Shown: positions 36,035 through 45,090, counted from the first letter of the stretch. The stretch is DNA of 64,000 bases from Ktedonospora formicarum (GCF_016587355.1 NZ_BNJF01000005.1:62001-126000), one strand, 5' to 3'. Notes: generated from the letters alone by a model not told the origin. Made by a program: numbers and translations.

Positions 36035-37882
36035 ATGTGTGGCATTACTGGTTGGATTGACTGGGAACGGGATCTTTCAGAAGAGCAGCAGCAGCTTGAA
36101 CTGATGGCTTGTACTTTGCGCGACAGAGGACCGGATCGCGAGGGCTACTGGCTCTCTCCCAGAGCTGCACTCGCACACCGACGCCTGATTGTTATCGATC
36201 CCATTGGCGGGAAGCAGCCCATGACCTTCACGCAAGGCGATACTACTTACGCCTTGACCTATAATGGAGAGATCTATAATTACCGCGAGCTGCGCGAGGA
36301 GTTACGCTCCCGTGACCATACATTTAAGACCCAATCTGATACTGAGGTATTATTACATGCCTATCTAGAGTGGGGCGAAGAGTGTGTCAAGCACTTCAAT
36401 GGCATCTTCGCCTTCGCCATCTGGGATGAGGCAAAGCAGAGCCTCTTTATAGCTCGCGACCATCTGGGTGTCAAGCCTCTCTTCTATGCTCAGATTGGGA
36501 GCTCCATCATCTTTGGCTCAGAAATCAAGGCCCTGCTGGCACATCCACTGATAAAACCGATATTGGATGATGCAGGGCTGGCAGCAATCTTTGTCTCACT
36601 CTTTATGTCAGGCGGGGGCATCTTCCGCGACATCAACGAGCTACACCCAGGCTGGTGCGCCACCTTTACACGCGAGCGAGTCAACCTGCGCCCATACTGG
36701 CAACTTATTAGCCATCCCCATACTGATGACCTGGAAACGACCGCCGAGCATATTCGCGCTCTGCTAAGCGACACGGTCAAACGCCAGTTGATCGCGGACA
36801 TGCCTGTTGTTACGCTATTGTCAGGTGGACTCGATTCCAGTGGAGTCTCATCGCTGGCGGCACGCAACTTCGCTGAGGAGCATCGCACACTCGATACTTA
36901 CGCCATTAACTATGACAATAGCGAAGAGAACTTTAAAGGCAACGCCATGCGCCCAAGTATTGATCGTCCCTATGTCGAGCAAATGGCGAGCTATCTGGGC
37001 ACCAACCATCATGATATTGTGGTCTCTACAAATGATCTGGTTGAGAACCTCCTCGTACCAATGCGCGCGCATGACCGCCCCAAGATGGGCCAGATAGAGA
37101 CTTCACTCTACCTGCTCTTCAAGGTTATCAAGCAGAACGCCACGGTCGCGCTCTCTGGCGAATCCGCCGACGAAGTCTTCGGTGGCTATCCCTGGTTCCA
37201 CCAGGAACGGGTCATCAATGCGCCCACTTTCCCATGGCTGGCGGCTCGGATGGGCGGAGCCAGCGACAATCAATTCTTACAACCACACGCATCGTTCCTT
37301 TCGGCAGATATGACACAACGCCTGCACCCGCGTAATCGTATCAGAAAGCTCTACCAGGATGCTCTGGCGGAGGTGCCACGACTAGAAGGTGAAGGTGCGC
37401 GCGACGCACGCATGCGCGAAATCTTCTACCTCAACCTGACGCGCTTCTTACCACTCCTGTTGGATCGCAAAGACCGCATGAGCATGGCAACCGGGCTTGA
37501 GGTGCGCGTTCCCTTCTGTGACCATCGCCTGGTACAGTATGTATGGAACATCCCCTGGGAGATGAAATCCGTTGACCATATAGAGAAGGGTATTCTTCGC
37601 CGGGCCTTTAGCGGCATCCTTCCCGACGAGGTCCGCATGAGGCGCAAGAGCGCGTATCCTACCTCGTTCGACCCGGCCTATACCCAGGCAGTACGCAAAT
37701 GGACGCTCTCTATTGCCAACGACACAAATGCTCCTATTCGTCCTTTCATCAACCTGGACTTTGTAAGCAAGCTCGCTAAACATGAGGATGAGGCAGTACG
37801 CGGCGAGAGCGCCTACTTCCTCTTCGACTATATCATCCAGGCCAACGCCTGGTTACAGGAGTACCATGTTACCGTTCAATAG
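36035..37882 (+). CDS. asnB: Asparagine synthase (glutamine-hydrolysing)
   Basis: 615 residues. Cys2 after Met (MCGITGW) is the glutaminase nucleophile; the N-terminal Ntn domain includes YNGEIYN and SDTEVLLHAY. The synthetase domain has the PP-loop LLSGGLDSSG and SGESADEVFGGYPWF. It makes asparagine from aspartate, ATP and glutamine. The last 17 bases overlap the marR start, so the two are co-transcribed and coupled. Confidence 0.94.
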   Translation: MCGITGWIDWERDLSEEQQQLELMACTLRDRGPDREGYWLSPRAALAHRRLIVIDPIGGKQPMTFTQGDTTYALTYNGEIYNYRELREELRSRDHTFKTQSDTEVLLHAYLEWGEECVKHFNGIFAFAIWDEAKQSLFIARDHLGVKPLFYAQIGSSIIFGSEIKALLAHPLIKPILDDAGLAAIFVSLFMSGGGIFRDINELHPGWCATFTRERVNLRPYWQLISHPHTDDLETTAEHIRALLSDTVKRQLIADMPVVTLLSGGLDSSGVSSLAARNFAEEHRTLDTYAINYDNSEENFKGNAMRPSIDRPYVEQMASYLGTNHHDIVVSTNDLVENLLVPMRAHDRPKMGQIETSLYLLFKVIKQNATVALSGESADEVFGGYPWFHQERVINAPTFPWLAARMGGASDNQFLQPHASFLSADMTQRLHPRNRIRKLYQDALAEVPRLEGEGARDARMREIFYLNLTRFLPLLLDRKDRMSMATGLEVRVPFCDHRLVQYVWNIPWEMKSVDHIEKGILRRAFSGILPDEVRMRRKSAYPTSFDPAYTQAVRKWTLSIANDTNAPIRPFINLDFVSKLAKHEDEAVRGESAYFLFDYIIQANAWLQEYHVTVQ

Positions 37883-38363
37883 CGAAGCCCAATTGACAAA
37901 GTCAGTGCAGTCAGAACGCGAACAAATGGAAGAGGAGGCATTAAACCGCTACCTCGAGATTCATCGCGCGCTCTGGCGTAGCCTGGCGGAAACCTGGATG
38001 AGCCTTGACCTCTCACTGGCACAGCTACGAACGCTGCTGCTGCTAGCGAATCACGGCTCGCTCCCTGTAAGCCAGCTCGCACGCCACATGGAAATTGGCG
38101 TCCCCACGGCGGGGCACCTGATAGAGAAGCTCGTCCAGGCGGGCTTCGTGGAGCGGTCCTCCGATGCCACGGATCGCCGCCGCTGCCTTGTTCGGCTTAC
38201 ACAACAGGGCGAAGAACTATACACACGCCTCCTCGTTGGACGCTACACTATCGCTGCCAGCCTGCGGCACCTGAGCGACGAAGAACTTGCGGCATATCAT
38301 ATGGGTGCCAACGCCCTCGCCAACTCGCTCAGGTCGCAACTTGTACATGGTCATGAAGTGTGA
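37866..38363 (+). CDS. MarR-family regulator
   Basis: 165 residues. ATG 37866 lies inside the end of asnB with CAGGAG 4 bases upstream. Winged-helix: LSLAQLRTLLLLANHGSLPVSQLARHMEIGVPTAGHLIEKLVQAGFVERSSDATDRRRCLVRLTQQG. The last codon and stop (GTG TGA) belong to a copy of the dispersed repeat, so the natural C-terminus may have been replaced. Confidence 0.9.
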   Translation: MLPFNSEAQLTKSVQSEREQMEEEALNRYLEIHRALWRSLAETWMSLDLSLAQLRTLLLLANHGSLPVSQLARHMEIGVPTAGHLIEKLVQAGFVERSSDATDRRRCLVRLTQQGEELYTRLLVGRYTIAASLRHLSDEELAAYHMGANALANSLRSQLVHGHEV

Positions 38364-38388
38364 TCCATTTCCCAAATTGTGAAACAGT
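38355..38388 (+). repeat. Single repeat copy at the marR stop
   Basis: GAAGTGTGATCCATTTCCC continues to TGTGAAACAG, a worn version of the dispersed motif. It overlaps the marR TGA. Confidence 0.55.
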
Positions 38389-38765
38389 GCATAGATATAC
38401 GTACCGCTAAAGAGTATTATTACAACCTATTGTATGTGTTGTCCAGGCCAGCCTAGATCTTTGAGGTCCGCCTGGTGGCAAGAGACCGCCAGATTGATGA
38501 TGGCAGTACTCCAATCAGGTGAGAAGCATTTGAGCGCGCTTCTCAGCAGGTCTTTTCTGTACAATGAATTGCACGCTGCTCTCTTTGCTCAGGTGGAGTT
38601 GTGTTCTGACTTCACGCTTTTGAGGCATTCGAGCCATTCTCACAGATATTCTGCCTTGTCGATGAGGAAAACATGAACTCCAGGCTGATCGTCCTGGTCT
38701 GCTCTTTCTGAGAGTGGAGAATTCGGTCAATAAATTGCAACTCCTTTTTTGTGAGGTTGATAGTA
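38364..38765. other. Intergenic region
   Basis: About 400 bases after marR with the end of a repeat copy and no supportable gene. The last part is the leader of the zinc-knuckle gene. Confidence 0.45.
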
Positions 38766-38918
38766 ATGGGTGACGTAATCTGCCTTTACTGCTTAGGGAA
38801 GAACGGCCAGCACCACGAGTGGTGTGGGAACCCACAAAAAAATTTTCGGGCTTCGGTCCTGGATGGAACTTTCGGCCTGCTGACCTGGGAGGAGATCCGG
38901 AACTCCTTGCTCGGATGA
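38766..38918 (+). CDS. Small zinc-knuckle-like protein, G/C-rich unit 3
   Basis: 50 residues. GAGGT lies 9 bases before the ATG. MGDVICLYCLGKNGQHHEWC gives Cys6-x2-Cys9-x6-His16-x3-Cys20, a CCHC arrangement able to bind one zinc, followed by a short hydrophobic tail (FGLLTWEEIRNSLLG). No family recognised; probably binds nucleic acid or a partner. A strong terminator follows 70 bases on. The plan matches the other small units. Confidence 0.6.
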   Translation: MGDVICLYCLGKNGQHHEWCGNPQKNFRASVLDGTFGLLTWEEIRNSLLG

Positions 38919-38988
38919 AATAGTCCGGCTTGAATTTTTTTTCTGAATAACGTCCCGGTCCGACACAAGAGATTGGAGTAGCTGAACA

Positions 38989-39028
38989 GGGAAGGTAGGT
39001 GTGACCTTGCGGTCATGCCTACCTTCCC
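38989..39028 (+). terminator. Terminator of the zinc-knuckle unit
   Basis: GGGAAGGTAGG and TGACC pair with GGTCA and CCTACCTTCCC around TTGC, followed by TCTTTGTG. Confidence 0.85.
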
Positions 39029-39072
39029 TCTTTGTGTTCTAAATCCGATACGAACAACCCATTAAAGGGAAT

Positions 39073-39362
39073 AAAGTGTGATCCTTCCGCAATAAGGGCC
39101 TTAGCCATAGATTGTTGATCGTCGAGTGTGATCTTTTACGATATGGGCAAACGCAACGCATGTAATTGATTCGAACTGAAGGCATGATAGGCAAGTGCGA
39201 TCTTTGCATGATATGGTATGAAGATGTACAGTGTGAACTTTGCGCGAAACGAGGTTACGAAGTCAAAGTGTGATCTTTTTATGAAACAGGGAAGAATAGT
39301 GAAATGGGATCTTTTCGCGAAACGGGATTGCGATTGTGAAATGGGATCTTTTTAAAATTCGG
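39073..39362 (+). repeat. Repeat cluster B, seven units with 36-37 bp period
   Basis: GATC (or GAAC) cores lie at 39080, 39130, 39199, 39235, 39272, 39308 and 39345. The last five are spaced 36, 37, 36 and 37. Units read like AAAGTGTGATCTTTTTATG or AAATGGGATCTTTTCGCG, ending in GAAACGGG. All are in the same orientation. There is no gene in 38919-39462. Best explained as the multi-repeat end of a lost transposon; a protein-binding array is an alternative. Confidence 0.8.
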
Positions 39363-39462
39363 AAAAAATCCTGGGATACATTGTCGATTTGGTCGCAGAC
39401 CGTTCGTCGTTTCTATGAAAGGGGCAATGGTAACCCCTGAAATTGTTATAAAGGAGACAACT

Positions 39463-39813
39463 ATGCGCTACTTACTGCTGATCTATACCAACGAAGTTGC
39501 GGATGCCCAGGTGAGCGACGAGGAGAATGCAAAGATCTATCAGGCATATACTGATTACGGCAATGAGGTGGAAAAGAGAGGTGTTCATATCGATAGCAAA
39601 GCGCTCCAGCCAACCAGTACCGCAACGACAGTACGCCTGCGCGAGGGCAAAGTGCTTACGACAGATGGCCCCTTCGCCGAAACGAAAGAGCAATTGGGTG
39701 GGTACTATTTGCTCAACTGTAAGGACCTCGACGAGGCCATTGAGCTCGCAGCCAAAATTCCTGGCGCTGCGAACGGGTCTATTGAGGTGCGCCCAATTAT
39801 GGAGTTCGAGTAG
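39463..39813 (+). CDS. YCII/DGPF-domain protein
   Basis: 116 residues from ATG 39463 (AAAGGAG upstream). MRYLLLIYTNE and the hallmark TTDGPFAETKEQLGGYYLL are present. In ECF42 systems these proteins are always next to the sigma factor and are thought to respond to stress. The ECF gene starts 15 bases later. Confidence 0.93.
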   Translation: MRYLLLIYTNEVADAQVSDEENAKIYQAYTDYGNEVEKRGVHIDSKALQPTSTATTVRLREGKVLTTDGPFAETKEQLGGYYLLNCKDLDEAIELAAKIPGAANGSIEVRPIMEFE

Positions 39814-39828
39814 GGCGAGCGGAAAGAA

Positions 39829-41085
39829 ATGAACACAACGCAGCAGGTAGTAGCTGAGACCTTCCATAGAGAAGCGGGTCGCATTCTTGCTAGTCTAATC
39901 GGGACCGTGAGGGACTTCGAGCTAGCCGAGGATGCGCTTCAAGACGCACTATTGGTGGCGCTCGAGCACTGGCCTCGCGAAGGGCTTCCAGCCAATCCTG
40001 CCGCGTGGATCACGACCACAGCACGGCGCAAGGCGATTGATCGCCTGCGCCGTGAGAGCACCTGGGCACGAAAACAGGCGATACTTCAGACACTCATAGA
40101 GCAAGAGGAAGAAATGAGCCAGGAAGACTACACCTTTCCAGACGAGCGACTCAAGCTCATCTTTACCTGCTGTCATCCAGCCCTGGCACTCGATGCTCAG
40201 ATCGCCTTGACCCTACACACATTGGGTGGTCTCTCAACTGCCGAGATAGCTCATGCCTTCCTTGTTCCCATCCCAACGATGGCTCAGCGACTCGTACGCG
40301 CCAAACGCAAGATCAGAGACGCAGGCATACCATATCGAGTTCCCCCTGCACATCTGCTTGATGAGCGGGTAAAGGCTGTGCACTCCACCCTATACCTTAT
40401 CTTCAACGAAGGCTATACTGCCACATCAGGCGCTGATCTGGTGCGGCGGGAGCTATGCGAAGAAGCGATACATCTGCTACGAGTACTGACCATGCTGCTA
40501 GAGCGCGAGGCACTACTCACAAAACTACCGGAAACCCTCGGCTTGCTGGCTCTAGCGCTCCTACATGATTCCCGGCGCGGCGCACGCACCGGACCAAATG
40601 GCGAATTTATCTCACTTGAGAAGCAAGATCGCTCGCTGTGGGACCAGGACAAGAAGCGCGAGGGAATTGCTCTTCTAGAGCGTGCGCTATATATGAAGCA
40701 AGCAGGCCCTTATCAGCTTCAGGCCGCGATCAGCGCTCTACATGCTCAGGCCGAGCGCGCGGAGGATACAGACTGGCCTCAGATTGCCGCACTCTATTGG
40801 GGCTTGGTTCAGATGATCCCCTCACATGTTGTCGAATTGAACCGCGCTGTTGCTGTATCCATGGCAGATGGTCCCCTGGCAGGTCTAAAGATCCTGGAAC
40901 AGCCCGCGATGAGAGAAGCCTTGAATAGCTACTACCCATACCATGCAGCCCACGCCGACCTCCTGCGACGGGCGGGGCATTTAAGTGAAGCATGTAGTGC
41001 CTATAAGAAAGCCCTTGACCTCTGCCAGAATGAGAGCGAACACGCTTTCCTTAGCCAGCGCCTGATTGAGTCAACGCAAGTGTGA
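39829..41085 (+). CDS. ECF42-group RNA polymerase sigma factor
   Basis: 418 residues. Region 2 (AEDALQDALLVALEHWP..PAAWITTTARRKAIDRLRRE) and region 4 (TLGGLSTAEIAHAFLVPIPTMAQRLVRAKRKIRD) are followed by the long helical TPR-like C-terminal extension of this group (LHAQAERAEDTDWPQIAALYW..NRAVAVSMADGP). ECF42 lacks an anti-sigma; the extension controls activity. Its last codon and stop come from a repeat copy. Confidence 0.95.
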   Translation: MNTTQQVVAETFHREAGRILASLIGTVRDFELAEDALQDALLVALEHWPREGLPANPAAWITTTARRKAIDRLRRESTWARKQAILQTLIEQEEEMSQEDYTFPDERLKLIFTCCHPALALDAQIALTLHTLGGLSTAEIAHAFLVPIPTMAQRLVRAKRKIRDAGIPYRVPPAHLLDERVKAVHSTLYLIFNEGYTATSGADLVRRELCEEAIHLLRVLTMLLEREALLTKLPETLGLLALALLHDSRRGARTGPNGEFISLEKQDRSLWDQDKKREGIALLERALYMKQAGPYQLQAAISALHAQAERAEDTDWPQIAALYWGLVQMIPSHVVELNRAVAVSMADGPLAGLKILEQPAMREALNSYYPYHAAHADLLRRAGHLSEACSAYKKALDLCQNESEHAFLSQRLIESTQV

Positions 41086-41170
41086 TGGGGGAAATGGGGG
41101 AAGGTGAAGCGTGATCTTTTCGCGAAACAGTGAAAAGATTAAGAGTGTGATTACTTCAGATATGAAATGG
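41079..41170 (+). repeat. Repeat cluster C at the sigma-factor stop
   Basis: Cores lie at 41084 (overlapping the ECF stop), 41113 (GTGATCTTTTCGCGAAAC) and 41149 (GTGTGATTACTTCAG). The last two are 36 apart. Same orientation as cluster B. Confidence 0.7.
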
Positions 41171-41210
41171 TGGCGAAGGCGGGCTTCGCCACCAGCGATA
41201 TAGATTCTTG

Positions 41211-42062
41211 TTAGCGCCAGAATGTGGCTATATGAGATGCGATGTTACGGCCTTGCTCACGCCCGATGCGGGCCGCGACCTCTCGTAACGAGGGGTCCAG
41301 CGGGTTGCCACCAACTGAAGCTAACGCCTCCTTCATAGCCTCGACCGGACGTATAATCTCGACTTTGGCCCCATGTCGTTCTAAGAGTTCTACCTGGGTC
41401 TCCAACTTCTCCAGAGGGAGTGCAGGTACTTCGGGCTCAATGATTAGCACCCGGTCATAGCCAACTGCTAGATCCGCGTTCTCATTTGAATGAGTACCAC
41501 CATCAATATAGCGGTGCTCACCAATCGTAACAGGGGGCCAAACACCGGGAACCGCGCAGCTGGCGGCAACAGCGTCGATCAAGTCAATACCGGACGAGCG
41601 GTCGAAGACAACCCGTTCACCACTATGAGCATCTACCGCGACTAGTTGCATCTGACGTTGGGGCCAGGTATGGACTGGCAAGCGCGAGACAATAACAGCC
41701 CGTCTCTCAGACTCGGGCACCGTCTGAGTTACCAGGGCCATCTCCCCTATGCCCTGGCGAATCTCGCGCGGATTGGAAGCCTTCTCCAGGATGCGCATAA
41801 AACTGGCTCCCCATTCCTGCATATCGATTTTGACATCAATCTCAGTCGCTTGTAGAGCGGGGTTCACCTGGCGCTGATAGAGTTCTTCAAAGGATAGACC
41901 GCTGGTAATCTGCGCGGCAACGGTAGATCCCGCTGACGTTCCCACAATGAGTTCCGCCTCTCGTACATCTAGGCTCACCTCGAACAGACCCACAGCCAAT
42001 CCTGTCTCCCAGGCAATTCCCGCCACACCACCACCACTCAAAACCAAAGCACGTTTCGTCAT
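41211..42062 (-). CDS. Patatin-like phospholipase/acyl hydrolase
   Basis: 283 residues. Oxyanion loop GGGVAGIAWETG, catalytic Ser in VGTSAGST, and the dyad Asp in YIDGGTHSNENADLA complete the patatin site. No signal peptide; a cytosolic lipid hydrolase of unknown substrate (RssA/YchK-like length). Confidence 0.92.
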   Translation of the reverse strand: MTKRALVLSGGGVAGIAWETGLAVGLFEVSLDVREAELIVGTSAGSTVAAQITSGLSFEELYQRQVNPALQATEIDVKIDMQEWGASFMRILEKASNPREIRQGIGEMALVTQTVPESERRAVIVSRLPVHTWPQRQMQLVAVDAHSGERVVFDRSSGIDLIDAVAASCAVPGVWPPVTIGEHRYIDGGTHSNENADLAVGYDRVLIIEPEVPALPLEKLETQVELLERHGAKVEIIRPVEAMKEALASVGGNPLDPSLREVAARIGREQGRNIASHIATFWR

Positions 42063-42265
42063 CTTTGCTCTCCTCTATATCACAATGATGCTAGTAGCAT
42101 AGCATTCTTCGGGCAGATCCTACCGCGTTATGAAGATAGTATATGATATGAGCAGCTATCCTAATGTCACCTGAATTCGTGATCGTGTTGGTGATCCGGC
42201 AGTCGGTGTTGGGTGTTATGAGGAGGCACAACAGGCAAGTTACATTTAGCTCTCCTTATTATAAA

Positions 42266-43132
42266 CTAACCCAGGGCAAGCAGGACGATACCAGAAAGAA
42301 TGACACATGCAGCCCCGAATCTGCGCCAGGTGTGCTTCTCTGCCAGGAAGCGTGCGCCCATGAAGGTGCCAATCAATACACTACTCTCGCGCAGAGGCGC
42401 TACATAACTAACCGGGCTGGTTGTCATGGCGAAGAGAACGAGTAAGTAAGCCATAGGTGAGAGGACTCCGACCCCGAGGGCCTCGCGCCAGTATTTGCGC
42501 CACGTCTCACTCGCTTTATCCCAACGTCCCAGGACGCTTGGCGTGAGGAGGAACGCCCGTGCGATACTTGAGGCGCCATCGAGTAGCAAGGGCGTAATCA
42601 GAAGCACGCTCACAGCATATTTATCCCAGATAGTATAGACAGCAATGAAGAGACTCGTAATCAAGGCATAGCCAATGACTACGCGGGTATCTGCGCCACT
42701 GCGGATAATTCGTATGGGATTACCCACCAGAGCAAGTACGCCTCCAATTAATAGAACCATGCCAAGAAGGCCAAGCGGTGACGGTCGCTCATTCAGCAGG
42801 ATAATCGCGCCAATGGACGAGATCAGCGGGCCAGTTCCCCGGGCCAGAGGATAGGCTAACGAGAGATCACCCGCACCATAGCCACGCTGCAAAAAGAAGA
42901 AATAGCCCACATGCAGACAGGCCGTACCAAAAATAAAGACGTATTGGAGTGGGCTCAACTGCGGTTTATAAAGCAGAATAATCGTTAGCAGCACCGGCAC
43001 ATAGAGTAAAGCCGATACAACACCGCTGATCCAAAGAAACCCAGGGCTACTACCGGCGCGCTTCGCCAGGAAATTCCAGGTCGCGTGAATCACCGCCGCA
43101 AGTAGCACCAGCGCAAGTATCAGGTGGTTCAT
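42266..43132 (-). CDS. EamA/DMT-family transporter
   Basis: 288 residues from ATG 43132 (AGAAGGGA upstream). About ten hydrophobic helices in two EamA halves; GTGPLISSIGAIILLNERPSPLGLLG is the conserved end of the first half and SSVLIGTFMGARFLAEKHTWRRFGAA of the second. Exports small metabolites. Divergent from the phosphoesterase gene. Confidence 0.9.
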   Translation of the reverse strand: MNHLILALVLLAAVIHATWNFLAKRAGSSPGFLWISGVVSALLYVPVLLTIILLYKPQLSPLQYVFIFGTACLHVGYFFFLQRGYGAGDLSLAYPLARGTGPLISSIGAIILLNERPSPLGLLGMVLLIGGVLALVGNPIRIIRSGADTRVVIGYALITSLFIAVYTIWDKYAVSVLLITPLLLDGASSIARAFLLTPSVLGRWDKASETWRKYWREALGVGVLSPMAYLLVLFAMTTSPVSYVAPLRESSVLIGTFMGARFLAEKHTWRRFGAACVILSGIVLLALG

Positions 43133-43198
43133 GAAATCCCTTCTCTCTAATCTCATGGGATAGGTGGTCACATGCTACATTATGCGTTCCAGCCTTAA

Positions 43199-43304
43199 TG
43201 AAATTTTATTTCTTCACAGAGAATACAACGAGAAATAATATTTTTCAAGAGGTTGACGGAAACAATTTTTCATATTATCATCAAATTAATAAAACTTTAT
43301 TTCA
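43199..43304. promoter_or_regulatory. Pair of A/T palindromes between EamA and phosphoesterase genes
   Basis: GAAAT-TTT-ATTTC at about 43200-43212 and AATAAA-AC-TTTATT (next to TTTCATGGAGG) at about 43288-43304 lie on either side of the promoter. Their size suits a dimeric repressor, possibly the RpiR encoded downstream at 44221. Binding is inferred. Confidence 0.4.
43253..43281 (+). promoter_or_regulatory. Promoter of the phosphoesterase gene
   Basis: TTGACG (43253-43258), 17 bases, TATCAT (43276-43281), with the second palindrome just downstream where a repressor would block it. Confidence 0.65.
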
Positions 43305-43319
43305 TGGAGGAATGTAGCG

Positions 43320-44117
43320 ATGACCTTCTCATTTGTGCAGATCACTGACCATCACATCGGGGAAACAGAGGAAGAATTGCTGGATGGCTATGCGACTGCG
43401 AGCAACTTACGTGCGGTCCTACGCCACATCTCAGAACATATCGCAGACCGCATCGACTTCATTCTGACAAGCGGTGACCTTGTAAATGAGCCATCTGAAG
43501 TATCATATGCTAACTTCGCACAGATACTCGGCCTACAAATGGGACAGGTCGCGCCTGGACCCGCACATATCACCACTGAGGGCCTGCACAATGTCCCGCT
43601 CTATCTGCTACCTGGAAACCATGACGACAGGTACTACTATTACCGCCACCTCTTCCAGCAGCAATCACAGACGTTTCTGCAAAACGCCAGCTTTCAGCAT
43701 AAGGGTATCCAGTTCCTTTGCCTTGACTGGGGACCACAGGGCCAGGGCATAGCTCGCCCCGAAATGCTTGATTTCCTCGCTCGTGGTCTGAAGAATGGAG
43801 AGCCAACCATTCTTCTCACCCATCATCACCTGGTGCCAGTTGGTGGTCGCTTTCAGGATAGTTTCTTGCCAGAGCAGAACGAAACCTTCTGGGAGCTTGT
43901 GAACGGGCACAACAATATCTTAGGTATTTTCAGTGGACATGCTCACGTAACATATGAGCGCGTTGTAGGCAACATCCCGATCTTCGGCCTGCGCTCGACG
44001 GCTCCTCAAGCCACGCTCGACGACAAACCCACTGTTTGCATGCTACCACCTCATTATCGCCTTGTTACCGTGCATGAAAACATGGTTACGACGCGACTCT
44101 TCGAAGTAGCACTGTAA
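43320..44117 (+). CDS. Metallophosphoesterase (CpdA-like)
   Basis: 265 residues. All five blocks of the calcineurin-like fold: DHHIG (D-x-H), GDLVNE, GNHDD, LTHHHL and SGHAHVTY. The best-known relatives cleave cyclic AMP or other phosphodiesters. GGAGGA precedes the ATG. The RpiR regulator follows about 100 bases later, probably in the same transcript. Confidence 0.92.
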   Translation: MTFSFVQITDHHIGETEEELLDGYATASNLRAVLRHISEHIADRIDFILTSGDLVNEPSEVSYANFAQILGLQMGQVAPGPAHITTEGLHNVPLYLLPGNHDDRYYYYRHLFQQQSQTFLQNASFQHKGIQFLCLDWGPQGQGIARPEMLDFLARGLKNGEPTILLTHHHLVPVGGRFQDSFLPEQNETFWELVNGHNNILGIFSGHAHVTYERVVGNIPIFGLRSTAPQATLDDKPTVCMLPPHYRLVTVHENMVTTRLFEVAL

Positions 44118-44220
44118 GCCAGGGAGAGCAGGCAAAGGTAAAGAGAGAGATTGCGTCGAGAGTCAAAGCAGGCTATACTTGGCGGGAACACGAGTCGCAG
44201 CAGGAAAGGTGCAACCAGTT

Positions 44221-45090
44221 ATGCAGCAGCAAGAACGCTCCTTCGTCCCTAAAGGTGTCCAGGCTCGCCTGCGCGCAGCCTCCCAGACACTCACAGAGGC
44301 CGAGCAGCGCGTCGCGCACTATATCGAGCAGCATCCCGATGAAATGATGCGCCTCTCGGTGCAGGCACTTGCGCAACAAATCCAGGTCAGCGAAGCTACC
44401 ATTGTGCGCTGTTGCCGCACGCTTGGATATCATGGCCTACGGGACCTCAAACTCGCCCTTGCTGCTGTGAGCGCTCCCCCGCTCGAAAAGATCCATGAAG
44501 ACATCCAACCGGAGGACAGCACCAGCGCCATCATACAGAAGGTCCTGCAATCGGACATCCAGGCAATCACTGACACGCTAGCAGTACTCGATGAGAAGCT
44601 TTTCGAGCGGGCGGTTGACGCGCTCTTGAATGCCGAGCGCATCGAGTTTTATGGCATTGGCTCGTCAATGCCCATCATTCTCGATGCCTACTATCGCTTC
44701 CTGCGCGTCGGCCTGCCCGCGACCGTAGTCACCGATCCAGCTATGCAAGCTGTTTCAGCCACGCTTTTACCACCGAACTCAGTCGCATTCGCCATCTCGC
44801 ATTCGGGCACCACACGTGAAACCCTGAACGCACTTCGGAGCGCACGCCAGAGTGGCGCGTTCTGTATCCTCCTCAGCAGTCATATGCACACCTCGATCAG
44901 CGAATATGCTGATATCTCCTTGATTACGGCGGCGCGTGAGACGACCTTCCGCACTGAGGCTCAAGCCAGCCGCATCGCGCACCTTAGCGTTATCGACGCT
45001 CTCTACGTTGCCGTCGCCTTGCGCCGCCCTGAACGTGCCCTGGATACCCTCGAGCGCTCAACAGCTACCCTCACCAATCACTTTCTTTGA
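44221..45090 (+). CDS. RpiR/MurR-family transcription regulator with SIS domain
   Basis: 289 residues. HTH: TEAEQRVAHYIEQHPDEMMRLSVQALAQQIQVSEATIVRCCRTLGYHGLRDLK. SIS sugar-phosphate-binding domain: IEFYGIGSSMPI and AISHSGTTRETLNALRSAR. Likely senses a sugar phosphate and controls the adjacent phosphoesterase and perhaps the EamA gene. ATG 44221 chosen with AGGAAAGG upstream; TTG 44179 possible. Confidence 0.9.
   Translation: MQQQERSFVPKGVQARLRAASQTLTEAEQRVAHYIEQHPDEMMRLSVQALAQQIQVSEATIVRCCRTLGYHGLRDLKLALAAVSAPPLEKIHEDIQPEDSTSAIIQKVLQSDIQAITDTLAVLDEKLFERAVDALLNAERIEFYGIGSSMPIILDAYYRFLRVGLPATVVTDPAMQAVSATLLPPNSVAFAISHSGTTRETLNALRSARQSGAFCILLSSHMHTSISEYADISLITAARETTFRTEAQASRIAHLSVIDALYVAVALRRPERALDTLERSTATLTNHFL

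Noticed and set aside
39073..39362. CRISPR array
   Set aside because: The period of 36-37 bp leaves only about 10 variable bases between conserved parts, the units are degenerate and no cas genes are present.
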